Shown here piece by piece: positions 7,000 to 13,173 of a stretch of 14,333 nt of DNA. Position 1 is the stretch's first letter, and each line of letters opens with the position of its first letter. The position numbers and the translations under genes were made by a program. Under the pieces are notes generated by a model. The model was not told the DNA's origin, did no database searches, and saw nothing but the letters and a program-made list of their open reading frames with translations. Source of the stretch: JBELMB01 sp042088665 (GTDB lineage Bacteria; Pseudomonadota; Alphaproteobacteria; Rhodobacterales; Rhodobacteraceae); NCBI GenBank assembly GCA_042088665.1, contig JBELMB010000130.1, positions 1 through 14,333 on the forward strand, written 5' to 3'.

Positions 7000-7013
7000 T
7001 GTCTCCACCTAGC

Positions 7014-7196
7014 TTAACCTTCGAACACCGGGATAAGCGCGACTTGCGCACCGTCTAGTACAACTTTACCTTGTTCCCGGAAGTTGACTGTGATGCGTCC
7101 GCCAATGTTGGATTGCACCTGACCGGTGCCCCAATCTGGCTGGGTCGGGTGCTTTACCAACTGTCCGGGTTCGAGTGTCGCGTTAAGATCGTTCAT
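7014..7196 (-). CDS. small DUF3553 domain protein
   Basis: A 60-residue soluble protein consisting almost entirely of a DUF3553 domain: PGQLVKHPTQPDWGTGQVQS at 10-29 and GGRITVNFREQGKVVLDG at 32-49. The function of this family is not established. The pattern (V-x-H-P, W-G-x-G-x-V, then R-x-x-V-N-F) resembles the small beta-barrel (Tudor-like) tails of UvrD/PcrA helicases, which contact RNA polymerase; that link is my inference from pattern alone. ATG 7196 is only 27 bases from the divergent chpT start, so its promoter must lie within or next to the chpT coding region. Stop TAA overlaps a TTAACC half-site. No signal peptide or cysteine is present. Confidence 0.85.
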   Translation of the reverse strand: MNDLNATLEPGQLVKHPTQPDWGTGQVQSNIGGRITVNFREQGKVVLDGAQVALIPVFEG

Positions 7197-7223
7197 GTTT
7201 GGGGATCCAACTGGGAGGGTATC

Positions 7224-7829
7224 ATGTCCAATTCCAATGCCGACTTGGCTGCTTTGGTCGGTTCACGTCTGTGCCATGACCTGATCAGCCCCATCGGGGC
7301 TATTCAGAATGGCCTTGAATTGCTGGCCCTGTCCGGCTCGACAGAGGTTAGTCCGGAAATGGCGCTGATCCAGGACAGCTGCGAATGTGCGACCGCCCGT
7401 ATCCGGTTCTTCCGCGTCGCCTTTGGCCTCGCCAACGGCTCGCAGATGATGTCGGCGCGCGAAATCGTCTCGACCCTGGAGGAATTGGGCAAGGGCGGAC
7501 GTTTGCGGACGGATTGGGTCGAGCCCGCCGACCTGCCGCGCCCGGACGTGCAACTGGCTTTTCTCGCCTACCTGTGTTGCGAAAGCGCTCTGCCCTATGG
7601 CGGCACGGTGCGGTTCGAAAGGGATGCGGCGGGCTGGAGCATCGAGGCGCGCGGTGCACGACTGAATGTCACTCAATCGCTCTGGGACCATCTTAACGGT
7701 GCGAACACGGTGGAAACCCCCGCGGCAGACCGGGTGCATTTCGCCATGTTGCCGATCATGGCCGAGGCACAGGGTCGCAAGGTGCTCGCGACGCTCAACC
7801 ACGACGTCATCACCATCAAGATCGCCTGA
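7224..7829 (+). CDS. chpT: histidine phosphotransferase ChpT
   Basis: A 201-residue cytoplasmic phosphotransfer protein that relays phosphate from the kinase CckA to the response regulators CtrA and CpdR. The phosphoacceptor is His18 in SRLCHDLISPIGAIQNG (14-30), matching the family motif, followed by the helical dimerisation region and a degenerate ATP-lid-like domain (about 75-201) that does not bind ATP in known members. In Rhodobacteraceae this pathway controls motility, gene transfer agent and other late-growth traits. GGAGG at 7214-7218 fixes ATG 7224; the frame is open further upstream to 7071, but that stretch reads antisense to the DUF3553 gene. It is divergent from DUF3553 and convergent with proA, thus probably a single-gene transcript. 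Confidence 0.9.
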   Translation: MSNSNADLAALVGSRLCHDLISPIGAIQNGLELLALSGSTEVSPEMALIQDSCECATARIRFFRVAFGLANGSQMMSAREIVSTLEELGKGGRLRTDWVEPADLPRPDVQLAFLAYLCCESALPYGGTVRFERDAAGWSIEARGARLNVTQSLWDHLNGANTVETPAADRVHFAMLPIMAEAQGRKVLATLNHDVITIKIA

Positions 7830-7857
7830 CGCACCCGCCTTGGCGCCGCCGCTCCGG

Positions 7858-7881
7858 CTTGTCCCGTGCGGGCGAGACAAG
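7858..7881 (+). terminator. hairpin after chpT, possible terminator
   Basis: CTTGTC (7858-7863) pairs with GACAAG (7876-7881) around a GC-rich loop, 29 bases after the chpT stop. There is no T-run after it, so it may act with the second hairpin at 7901-7923 or through Rho. Confidence 0.35.
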
Positions 7882-7900
7882 AGGCCGGTGAAGGGGACAA

Positions 7901-7923
7901 CCGGGGCCATGACGCGGCCCCGG
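7901..7923. terminator. GC hairpin in the chpT-proA convergent gap
   Basis: CCGGGGCC (7901-7908) and GGCCCCGG (7916-7923) form a perfect 8-pair stem with a 7-base loop in the 116-base gap between two convergent genes, 22 bases past the proA stop. It is very stable and works on either strand, but no T-run follows on either side. A role in termination or 3'-end protection is plausible. Confidence 0.45.
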
Positions 7924-7945
7924 CGCCTCAAGGTCATCGGCGCGA

Positions 7946-9211
7946 TCAGCCGCGCACCGTGCCATCGCCCCGCACGAGGTATTTGAAGCTCGTCAGTTGC
8001 TCCGCCCCGACGGGACCGCGCGCGTGCATCTTGCCTGTCGCGATACCGATCTCGGCCCCCATGCCGAACTCTCCGCCGTCAGCGAATTGCGTCGATGCAT
8101 TGCGCATCAGGATCGCCGAATCGAGCCGTTCAAAGAAACGGTCCGCAACGGCGTCGTCCTCCGTCAGCACGCAATCCGTGTGGTTCGAGCCAAAGTTGCG
8201 GATGTGGGTAATGGCCGCGTCCACGTCATCAACAACCCGCGCAGCGATGATCTTGTCGAGATACTCGCGCCCCCAGTCATCTTCGCCCGCCGGGACCGTG
8301 CCTTCGATCTTCGTGATGGCGGCATCGCCGCGCACTTCGACACCGGCGTCCAGAAGCGCCTTGATCACGCCACGGCCCAGCGTATCGACCACATCCTTGT
8401 GGATCAGCAGGCATTCCGCGGCTCCGCAGATGCCCGTGCGCCGGGTCTTGGCGTTCAGCACGACCTTCAGCGATTTGATCGGATCCGCCGCGGCGTCGAT
8501 AAAGATGTGCACGATGCCTTCGAGGTGGGCAAAGACCGGCACGCGCGCCTCGCGTTGCACCAGCCCCACCAGCCCCTTGCCGCCACGGGGCACGATCACG
8601 TCGATATGGTCTGTCATGGCCAGCATCTCCGAGACCGCGGCACGGTCGCGGGTCGGGACAAGCTGGATTGCGTCCAGCGGCAACCCGGCCGCGCGCAGAC
8701 CTTCCTTGAGGCAGGCGTGGATCGCGATGGAGGAATTCAGACTTTCCGATCCGCCGCGCAGGATCACCGCATTCCCGGCCTTCAGGCACAAGGCACCGGC
8801 ATCCGCGGTCACATTCGGGCGGGATTCGTAGATCACGCCGACCACGCCCAAAGGTGTGCGCACGCGCTGGATGTTCAGGCCCGAAGGTTGCTCCCATTCG
8901 GCCATGACGGCGCCCACCGGATCGGATTGCCCCGCAACGGAAAGCAGGCCGTCGCGGATGCCTCTTATGCGCGCCTCATCCAGCGTCAAGCGATCCATCA
9001 TCGCATCGGACAGCCCCTTTTCGCGGCCAAATTCAAGGTCCTTGGCATTGGCGGCGATGATATGGTGCCGCGCGGTCCAGACCTCGTTTGCGGCCACTTC
9101 GAGCGCGCGGGACTTCTGTTCTGGTGGGGCAAAGGCGAGCTCCGCAGCAGCCGATCGGGCCCGCGCGCCCATGTCGCGCATCAAAACGGGGATGTCGGTG
9201 AAGTCTTTCAT
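7946..9211 (-). CDS. proA: gamma-glutamyl phosphate reductase (proline synthesis)
   Basis: A 421-residue cytoplasmic enzyme of the aldehyde dehydrogenase superfamily that reduces gamma-glutamyl phosphate with NADPH to glutamate semialdehyde, the second step of proline synthesis. Seen in order: VIYESRPNVTADAG at 126-139, the cofactor-region LRGGSESLNSS at 151-161, IVPRGGKGL at 206-214, and the active-site cysteine Cys262 in KTRRTGICGAAE (255-266). The C-terminal STQFADGGEFGMGAEIGIAT (373-392) is a family signature. Length is typical. I take ATG 9211 because family sequence starts at MKDFTDIP; an upstream ATG at 9325 adds 38 unrelated residues. The ribosome site is modest (AAGG about 11 bases upstream). 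A 259-base repeat-bearing spacer separates it from proB. Confidence 0.96.
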   Translation of the reverse strand: MKDFTDIPVLMRDMGARARSAAAELAFAPPEQKSRALEVAANEVWTARHHIIAANAKDLEFGREKGLSDAMMDRLTLDEARIRGIRDGLLSVAGQSDPVGAVMAEWEQPSGLNIQRVRTPLGVVGVIYESRPNVTADAGALCLKAGNAVILRGGSESLNSSIAIHACLKEGLRAAGLPLDAIQLVPTRDRAAVSEMLAMTDHIDVIVPRGGKGLVGLVQREARVPVFAHLEGIVHIFIDAAADPIKSLKVVLNAKTRRTGICGAAECLLIHKDVVDTLGRGVIKALLDAGVEVRGDAAITKIEGTVPAGEDDWGREYLDKIIAARVVDDVDAAITHIRNFGSNHTDCVLTEDDAVADRFFERLDSAILMRNASTQFADGGEFGMGAEIGIATGKMHARGPVGAEQLTSFKYLVRGDGTVRG

Positions 9212-9229
9212 GAGCCAAGTCGCCTTTTG

Positions 9230-9242
9230 ACTGTCAAACAGT
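9230..9242. promoter_or_regulatory. small palindrome just upstream of proA
   Basis: ACTGT-CAA-ACAGT is a 13-base imperfect palindrome 18 bases upstream of the proA start codon. It could be a protein-binding site or a short leader hairpin, and could equally be chance. Confidence 0.25.
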
Positions 9243-9335
9243 GGAGAGGTTGTATCAAACACGCGGCCCCTGGGCCAGCGTTGTGCGGCTGCGCGGATCA
9301 GGCGCGTCCCGGTCCGGCCCGACATGGGCGCAGAT

Positions 9336-9417
9336 CAGCTGGCGTCAGGCAGGCTGGTCGGGGTGCAGCCGGACGCTGGCAGGCTGGTGGAGCGCCAGCC
9401 GGACGCTGGCAGGCTGG
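9336..9417. repeat. three 30-base-period tandem repeats in the proB-proA spacer
   Basis: A 22-base core beginning CAGCCGGACGCTGG and ending CAGGCTGG occurs identically at 9366-9387 and 9396-9417. A degenerate copy (18 of 23 bases by eye) is at 9336-9358, so starts fall exactly 30 bases apart. The second exact copy can also fold (GCCAGC/GCTGGC on the minus strand). The repeats lie in the 259-base spacer, in no gene I accept. The pattern suggests local duplication. Confidence 0.8.
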
Positions 9418-9432
9418 GTGCCGAACACCCAG
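9414..9432 (-). terminator. hairpin downstream of proB
   Basis: CTGGGTG (9414-9420), loop CCGAA and CACCCAG (9426-9432) form a perfect 7-pair stem 38 bases after the proB stop codon in the direction of transcription. No T-run follows. It could reduce read-through into proA or protect the proB mRNA end; it partly overlaps the last tandem repeat. Confidence 0.4.
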
Positions 9433-9470
9433 TTCCAGCAGATACGCGGTAACCAAAGGCGACACAGACA

Positions 9471-10607
9471 TCACAGCGCCATGTCATCGCGGTGGATCAG
9501 CACGGCGCGACCGGGATAGCCGAGGATCGCCTCGATGTCAGAGCTGTGACGGCCCGCGATGGCGCGTGCCTCGACAGCCGTGTAGCCAGCCAGCCCTTGA
9601 CCCAAGGTGGTGCCATCCGGTCCTTTCAGCGTGACCGGTTCGCCACGGCCAAAGCCCCCCTCGACCGCCGCCAGCCCCGCGGGCAGCAGGCTCTTGCCAC
9701 GCGACAGGGCCGCGACGGCCCCTGCGTCGATGCTGAGCACACCTTGCGGTTTCATCGCCGCAATCCAGCGTTTGCGCGCCGCGTGCGGGTCGAGGGTCGG
9801 GGCAAAGCGCGTGTGCGACGCCCCCTCGGTCAAGCGCGTCAACGGGTGCGCCGCAGCGCCATGCATGATGATCATGGCACACCCCGAGGCCGTGGCCGTC
9901 TTGGCCGCCATGACCTTTGTCTTCATCCCGCCCTTTGACAGGCCTGACCCGGCGTCGCCCGCCATGGCTTCGATCTCGGGCGTGATCCGGGTGACGGTGT
10001 CCAACCGGCGCGCCTGCGGATCCTCTGCCGGGTTGGCGGTGTAGAGGCCGTCCACATCGGACAGCAACACAAGCAGGTCGGCCCCGACGGTCGCTGCGAC
10101 CTGCGCCGCGAGACGGTCGTTGTCGCCGTAGCGGATCTCATCCGTGGCGACGGTGTCGTTTTCGTTCACGATCGGCACAGCCCCGAATCCAAGCAATGTG
10201 CCCAGCGTGGCGCGGGTGTTCAGATATCGACGCCGGTCGGCGGAATCCTCAAGCGTGACAAGGATTTGCGCGGTGGTCAGCCCATGCGGGGCCAGAGCCT
10301 CCTGCCAGGCGCGCGCGAGGCGGATCTGGCCTACGGCGGCGGCGGCCTGGCTTTGCTCCAGCGGCAAGACGCCCTGCGGCAGTTTCAGGATCTGGCGACC
10401 AAGCGCGATGGACCCGGAAGAGACCAGCACCACGTCCTGACCTGCTGCACGGGCCTGCGCAATATCGGCTGCCATCGCATCGAGCCAATCGGCACGCAGA
10501 TCGCCGCTATGGCGGTCCACCAGCAGGGCAGAGCCGATCTTGACCACGATCCGCCGTGCCGCCGACAGCGCGAAACGCGCGCCGGTCTCGGCCGTCAGGG
10601 TGTCCAT
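9471..10607 (-). CDS. proB: glutamate 5-kinase (proline synthesis)
   Basis: A 378-residue cytoplasmic kinase that phosphorylates glutamate at the gamma carboxyl, the first and usually proline-inhibited step of proline synthesis. The amino-acid kinase domain (about 16-262) shows VVKIGSALL at 21-29, SSGSIALG at 63-70, NENDTV at 148-153, YGDNDRLAA at 160-168, LLSDVDGLY at 181-189 and the KGGMKTK loop at 225-231. A PUA domain follows (about 285-370). Length is usual for the two-domain form. Its ATG lies within the last codons of obgE, with a 13-base overlap, and its G-rich ribosome site is provided by the obgE glycine codons, which implies translational coupling. proA follows after a long spacer. 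Confidence 0.96.
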   Translation of the reverse strand: MDTLTAETGARFALSAARRIVVKIGSALLVDRHSGDLRADWLDAMAADIAQARAAGQDVVLVSSGSIALGRQILKLPQGVLPLEQSQAAAAVGQIRLARAWQEALAPHGLTTAQILVTLEDSADRRRYLNTRATLGTLLGFGAVPIVNENDTVATDEIRYGDNDRLAAQVAATVGADLLVLLSDVDGLYTANPAEDPQARRLDTVTRITPEIEAMAGDAGSGLSKGGMKTKVMAAKTATASGCAMIIMHGAAAHPLTRLTEGASHTRFAPTLDPHAARKRWIAAMKPQGVLSIDAGAVAALSRGKSLLPAGLAAVEGGFGRGEPVTLKGPDGTTLGQGLAGYTAVEARAIAGRHSSDIEAILGYPGRAVLIHRDDMAL

Positions 10608-11656
10608 GTCCCGCCCCCGCCGCCGTCCTCGTCAGCCTCGCTCTGTGCCCTTGGCCGGTCCGCAAGGCGGCGGGCATCCACATGCGGACGCAGCGTGCGC
10701 AGCACCTCCGTGACGCCCTCGCGCGTAGCACCGGACATCAACATGACGTTTTGCGCGCCTGCGGCTTCCAGTTCGTCCTTGAGGAACGCGCGTTCTTCGT
10801 CGTCCAGCGCATCGATCTTGTTCAGCACGGTGACCCGCTGCTTTTCCGCCAACCCGCTGCCATAAGCCTCGAGTTCGTCGCAGATCGTCTGGTGATCCTC
10901 GATCAAGGTGCCGGAGGTGCCGTCCACCAGATGCAACAGCACCGCGCACCGTTCGATATGGCCAAGAAAGAGATCCCCCAGCCCGCGCCCCTCATGCGCG
11001 CCTTCGATCAGGCCGGGGATATCGGCCACGGTGAATTCCGTATTGTCGACGCCCACCACCCCAAGGTTCGGGTGCAGCGTGGTGAAAGGATAATCGGCGA
11101 TCTTCGGGCGCGCATTCGATGTGGCGGCAAGAAAGGTCGATTTGCCCGCATTGGGCAATCCCACCAGCCCGACATCGGCGATCAGCTTCAGCCGCAGCCA
11201 AAGCGTGCGTTCCACGCCCTCCTGACCCGGGTTCGCGCGGCGCGGCGCCTGGTTGGTAGAGGTCTTGAAATGCAGGTTGCCCCAGCCGCCATTGCCGCCC
11301 TTGGCCAACAACACGCGGTCGCCCAGCGTCGCGAGGTCGGCCAGCACCTGATCCTCGTCCTCGTCAAGGATCTCTGTGCCCACCGGCACCTTGAGCAGGA
11401 TGTCATCGCCATCCTTGCCAGAGCGCGCGCGGCCCATGCCGCCCTGCCCGTTCTTGGCAAACCAGTGCTGTTGATAGCGAAAATCGATGAGCGTGTTCAG
11501 CCCGTCGACCGCTTCGGCCCAGACCGCGCCGCCCTTGCCGCCGTCGCCGCCATCGGGCCCACCATATTCCACGAATTTCTCGCGGCGAAAGGAGATACAG
11601 CCGTTCCCCCCGCTGCCAGAGCGGATGTAGACCTTGCAGAGATCGAGAAATTTCAT
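10595..11656 (-). CDS. obgE: Obg/CgtA family GTPase (ribosome assembly)
   Basis: A 353-residue essential GTPase that binds the 50S subunit during late assembly and links growth to stress signals. The glycine-rich Obg fold is at 1-158 (MKFLDLCKVYIRSGSGGNGC at 1-20, GGPDGGDGGKGG at 32-43). The G domain shows G1 GLPNAGKST at 166-174, G2 around FTT 191-193, G3 DIPG at 212-215 followed by GRGLGDLFLGH, G4 NKID at 279-282 and G5 SGA at 308-310. It ends with an acidic, glycine-rich tail instead of the OCT domain of Firmicutes, as in other alphaproteobacteria. No good ribosome site is seen before ATG 11656, but the N-terminus is exactly that of the family. The 3' end overlaps proB by 13 bases. Confidence 0.97.
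   Translation of the reverse strand: MKFLDLCKVYIRSGSGGNGCISFRREKFVEYGGPDGGDGGKGGAVWAEAVDGLNTLIDFRYQQHWFAKNGQGGMGRARSGKDGDDILLKVPVGTEILDEDEDQVLADLATLGDRVLLAKGGNGGWGNLHFKTSTNQAPRRANPGQEGVERTLWLRLKLIADVGLVGLPNAGKSTFLAATSNARPKIADYPFTTLHPNLGVVGVDNTEFTVADIPGLIEGAHEGRGLGDLFLGHIERCAVLLHLVDGTSGTLIEDHQTICDELEAYGSGLAEKQRVTVLNKIDALDDEERAFLKDELEAAGAQNVMLMSGATREGVTEVLRTLRPHVDARRLADRPRAQSEADEDGGGGGTWTP
10608..10621 (-). promoter_or_regulatory. proB ribosome-binding site inside obgE glycine codons
   Basis: The minus-strand bases GGCGGGGGCGGGAC just before the proB ATG encode the terminal glycine run of Obg and also serve as the only Shine-Dalgarno-like element for proB. Confidence 0.5.
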
Positions 11657-11686
11657 GGGGTGCGGGCTTTCAAGCGTTTGGTTGCG

Positions 11687-11715
11687 GGTTTAGCGGGGTT
11701 TGGTCCCGGTCTCAA
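11687..11715 (-). promoter_or_regulatory. candidate obgE promoter
   Basis: On the minus strand TTGAGA (11715-11710) and TAAACC (11692-11687) are spaced by 17 bases. Transcription would start near 11680, about 24 bases before the obgE ATG. This would give obgE-proB(-proA) a promoter separate from the ribosomal genes. The -10 match is weak. Confidence 0.35.
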
Positions 11716-11796
11716 GGTGATCCGGGCGCCGTTCAGAGTTGGTCGCCGGGGCGGTTCGGGGCCGCCATGAGATCCGACCAGAGCGATCCGGGTGAT

Positions 11797-11841
11797 GTCG
11801 CGGGCCAGTATGTTGCGGGCCAGTGTGTCGGCGGCCAGTGT
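11797..11841. repeat. three 15-base tandem repeats in the GNAT-obgE spacer
   Basis: Three consecutive 15-base units (GTCGCGGGCCAGTAT, GTTGCGGGCCAGTGT, GTCGGCGGCCAGTGT) fill 11797-11841, with a decayed fourth copy after them. They lie in the 261-base spacer between GNAT1 and obgE. Because the unit is divisible by three, all frames stay open and repeat (for example VAGQC on the plus strand), but no start, ribosome site or family supports a gene there. Confidence 0.75.
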
Positions 11842-11889
11842 GGCGCGAGGCTGTGGCGCTTTGGCCGCGCTGTGCGCCGATCACACTCG

Positions 11890-11909
11890 TTGCGAACCGC
11901 GGGTTGCAA
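11890..11909 (-). terminator. hairpin just after the first acetyltransferase gene
   Basis: On the minus strand TTGCAACC pairs with GGTT-C-GCAA (8 pairs, one bulged base) with a 3-base loop, starting 8 bases past the stop codon at 11918. There is no T-run, so termination would be weak at best. Confidence 0.3.
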
Positions 11910-11917
11910 GGGGCAGG

Positions 11918-12433
11918 TCATGACCCCTTGTCGCTCTGCGCATGAAACCGGTCCGCGGTGAGCGTCGCACCTTGCAGGGTCACGTCCTTGCCGTAAAAAT
12001 TGCTGAACGCCTGTGTCTGATCAGCGATCTCGAACCCCAGTTTGCGGTGCACGCGTTCGGATGCCACGTTGCCAAGGATCCAGCTGGACCGGACCGATTG
12101 CGCACCCGCCGCGAAATGCCTCTCCAGCATGGTGTGCACGGCCTGCGTCATCACACCCTGTCCCCAGGCGCTGCGATCTAGCCAGAAGCCAAGCACGCTT
12201 TGCGGTCCGGGTCGCAGCGAGACGACGCCCACCGGGCGATCCAGTACGATTGTGCAGAATTCCGGTGAGCCTGCGTTGAGACGCAGGAAATGCTCTGCAT
12301 CCCCGCGCGCGTAGGGCCAAGGCGGCTGGATCAACCAGCGTATGACCTCGGGATCCGCGATCCCCTTTGTGATCCAGTCCGCATCCTGCAGCCCCAACGG
12401 CCGGAGGAGGACCAGCCGCTCGGTACGATGCAT
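11918..12433 (-). CDS. GNAT acetyltransferase, RimJ/RimL-like (downstream copy)
   Basis: A 171-residue acetyl-CoA-dependent N-acetyltransferase of the Acetyltransf_3 type. It begins with the typical TERLVLLRPL (4-13) strand. The acetyl-CoA pyrophosphate loop is AWGQGVMTQAV at 89-99 and the C-terminal signature GNVASERVHRKLGFE is at 121-135. Members of this type acetylate the N-termini of ribosomal proteins S5, S18 and L7/L12 or small molecules; the substrate here is unknown. GAGG about 8 bases upstream supports ATG 12433. It lies 9 bases after the second GNAT gene, so the pair is certainly co-transcribed. Its place between rpmA and obgE makes a ribosomal substrate possible, but this is inference from context. 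Confidence 0.88.
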   Translation of the reverse strand: MHRTERLVLLRPLGLQDADWITKGIADPEVIRWLIQPPWPYARGDAEHFLRLNAGSPEFCTIVLDRPVGVVSLRPGPQSVLGFWLDRSAWGQGVMTQAVHTMLERHFAAGAQSVRSSWILGNVASERVHRKLGFEIADQTQAFSNFYGKDVTLQGATLTADRFHAQSDKGS

Positions 12434-12442
12434 GACGTATCC

Positions 12443-12982
12443 TCAGCTGAACTTGTGAAGGTAGGTCCAGGTCGGGACCTTGGCGGCGCGCGCCACAGAG
12501 AAGGCTTCGGCGTCGCCGATGTATTCAAAGCCGCAGTTGACCAGCACCCGTGCCGAGGCCGGGTTGTCCTGAAAGACGGAGGCAAACATCGTGGCGTTCT
12601 GCATCGGGTTGGCCTCAACCAGGGCGCGCACGGCGTCAGAGGCCAGACCGGTGTTCCAGAAGGCAGGCGCGACCCAGTAGCTGACCTCGGACTGGTTGCG
12701 GTCCATGCGTTCCAGCATGATCACGCCCATCAATTCCGAGCCACCGGATTTCGTGCCGTCCATCGCCCAGACATCCGCCTCACGGGTGGGGGACGTGGCC
12801 CGGGTGACAAAGCCCTCTGCCGCGCCGGGGGGCAGCGGGTGCGGAATGGACGGCGTCATGCCAGCGACCCGCTGGTCGGCGGCGTAATGTGCCCAGAGGC
12901 CCTGATCCGACATCCGCAAGGGACGCAGGTCAAAGCGGTCGGTTTCGACCGTCGGTTGTTCAATGATCGTATCAAGACCCAT
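12443..12982 (-). CDS. GNAT acetyltransferase, RimJ/RimL-like (upstream copy)
   Basis: A 179-residue GNAT protein related to, but clearly diverged from, its downstream neighbour. Family features are TVETDRFDLRPLRMSDQ at 11-27, ELMGVIMLER at 83-92, SYWVAPAFWNTGLASDAVRA at 101-120 and NPASARVLVNCGFEYIG at 140-156. The acetyl-CoA loop reads WNTGLAS rather than the usual Q/RGxGxA, which may weaken cofactor binding or simply be a variant. AGGAGAG placed 6 bases upstream fixes the start at 12982 rather than at the ATG 21 bases earlier. It follows rpmA after a 191-base spacer with competing hairpins. The two GNAT genes probably arose by an old duplication or pair as partners; the substrate is unknown. 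Confidence 0.87.
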   Translation of the reverse strand: MGLDTIIEQPTVETDRFDLRPLRMSDQGLWAHYAADQRVAGMTPSIPHPLPPGAAEGFVTRATSPTREADVWAMDGTKSGGSELMGVIMLERMDRNQSEVSYWVAPAFWNTGLASDAVRALVEANPMQNATMFASVFQDNPASARVLVNCGFEYIGDAEAFSVARAAKVPTWTYLHKFS

Positions 12983-13113
12983 CTGCACTCTCCTCTTGTG
13001 CATGGCGCTGTGCAGGCGCCGGTGGGTGACAGTTCGTGCCCGGGGTATGAGTGCCCCCCGGCACCCGCTCCGCGCCGCTTTGGTGGACGCTTTGACGGAT
13101 CGCTGAATCGCGT

Positions 13114-13144
13114 CGGGGGACCGGTTTTTCCAACCGATCCCCCG
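13114..13144 (-). terminator. long hairpin downstream of rpmA (terminator-like form)
   Basis: In minus-strand RNA the arms CGGGGGAUCGGUU and AACCGGUCCCCCG (13144-13132 and 13126-13114) give 13 consecutive pairs, one a U-G pair, with loop GGAAA. In plus-strand RNA that pair would be a C/A mismatch, so the element fits the minus strand. No T-run follows. It lies 29 bases past the rpmA stop and competes with the inverted repeat at 13130-13172. Confidence 0.6.
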
Positions 13145-13172
13145 TAATCTCTGTGCCAGAGTGATCGGTTGG
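13130..13172 (-). promoter_or_regulatory. alternative hairpin that excludes the terminator-like stem
   Basis: CCAACCGATC (13130-13139) and GATCGGTTGG (13163-13172) are a perfect 10-base inverted repeat. A small CTCTG/CAGAG hairpin (13149-13161) is nested in the loop. The element starts 1 base after the rpmA stop codon. The bases 13130-13139 are shared with the 13114-13144 stem, so only one of the two can form at a time, as in attenuators. Confidence 0.45.
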
Positions 13173-13173
13173 C

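Noticed and set aside
6840..7013. Pho box for olsB
   Set aside because: Ornithine lipids are often phosphate-regulated, but I could not find two convincing direct repeats of the PhoB type.
9336..9417. CRISPR array
   Set aside because: Only three short units, with spacers of 8 bases, one unit decayed, and no cas gene nearby.
9241..9519. 92-residue plus-strand frame across the 30-base repeats
   Set aside because: It runs into the 3' end of proB antisense, lacks a ribosome site, and its repetition simply reflects the DNA repeat.
7997..9634. 545-residue plus-strand open frame
   Set aside because: It is the antisense of proA, its spacer and the end of proB; long open antisense frames are expected at this GC content.
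10556..11770. 404-residue plus-strand open frame
   Set aside because: Antisense to obgE, which has all Obg and GTPase motifs; no domain in the translated frame.
11767..11961. 64-residue plus-strand frame with VAGQ-type repeats
   Set aside because: Overlaps the end of the GNAT gene, no ribosome site, and the repeats follow from a 15-base DNA unit.
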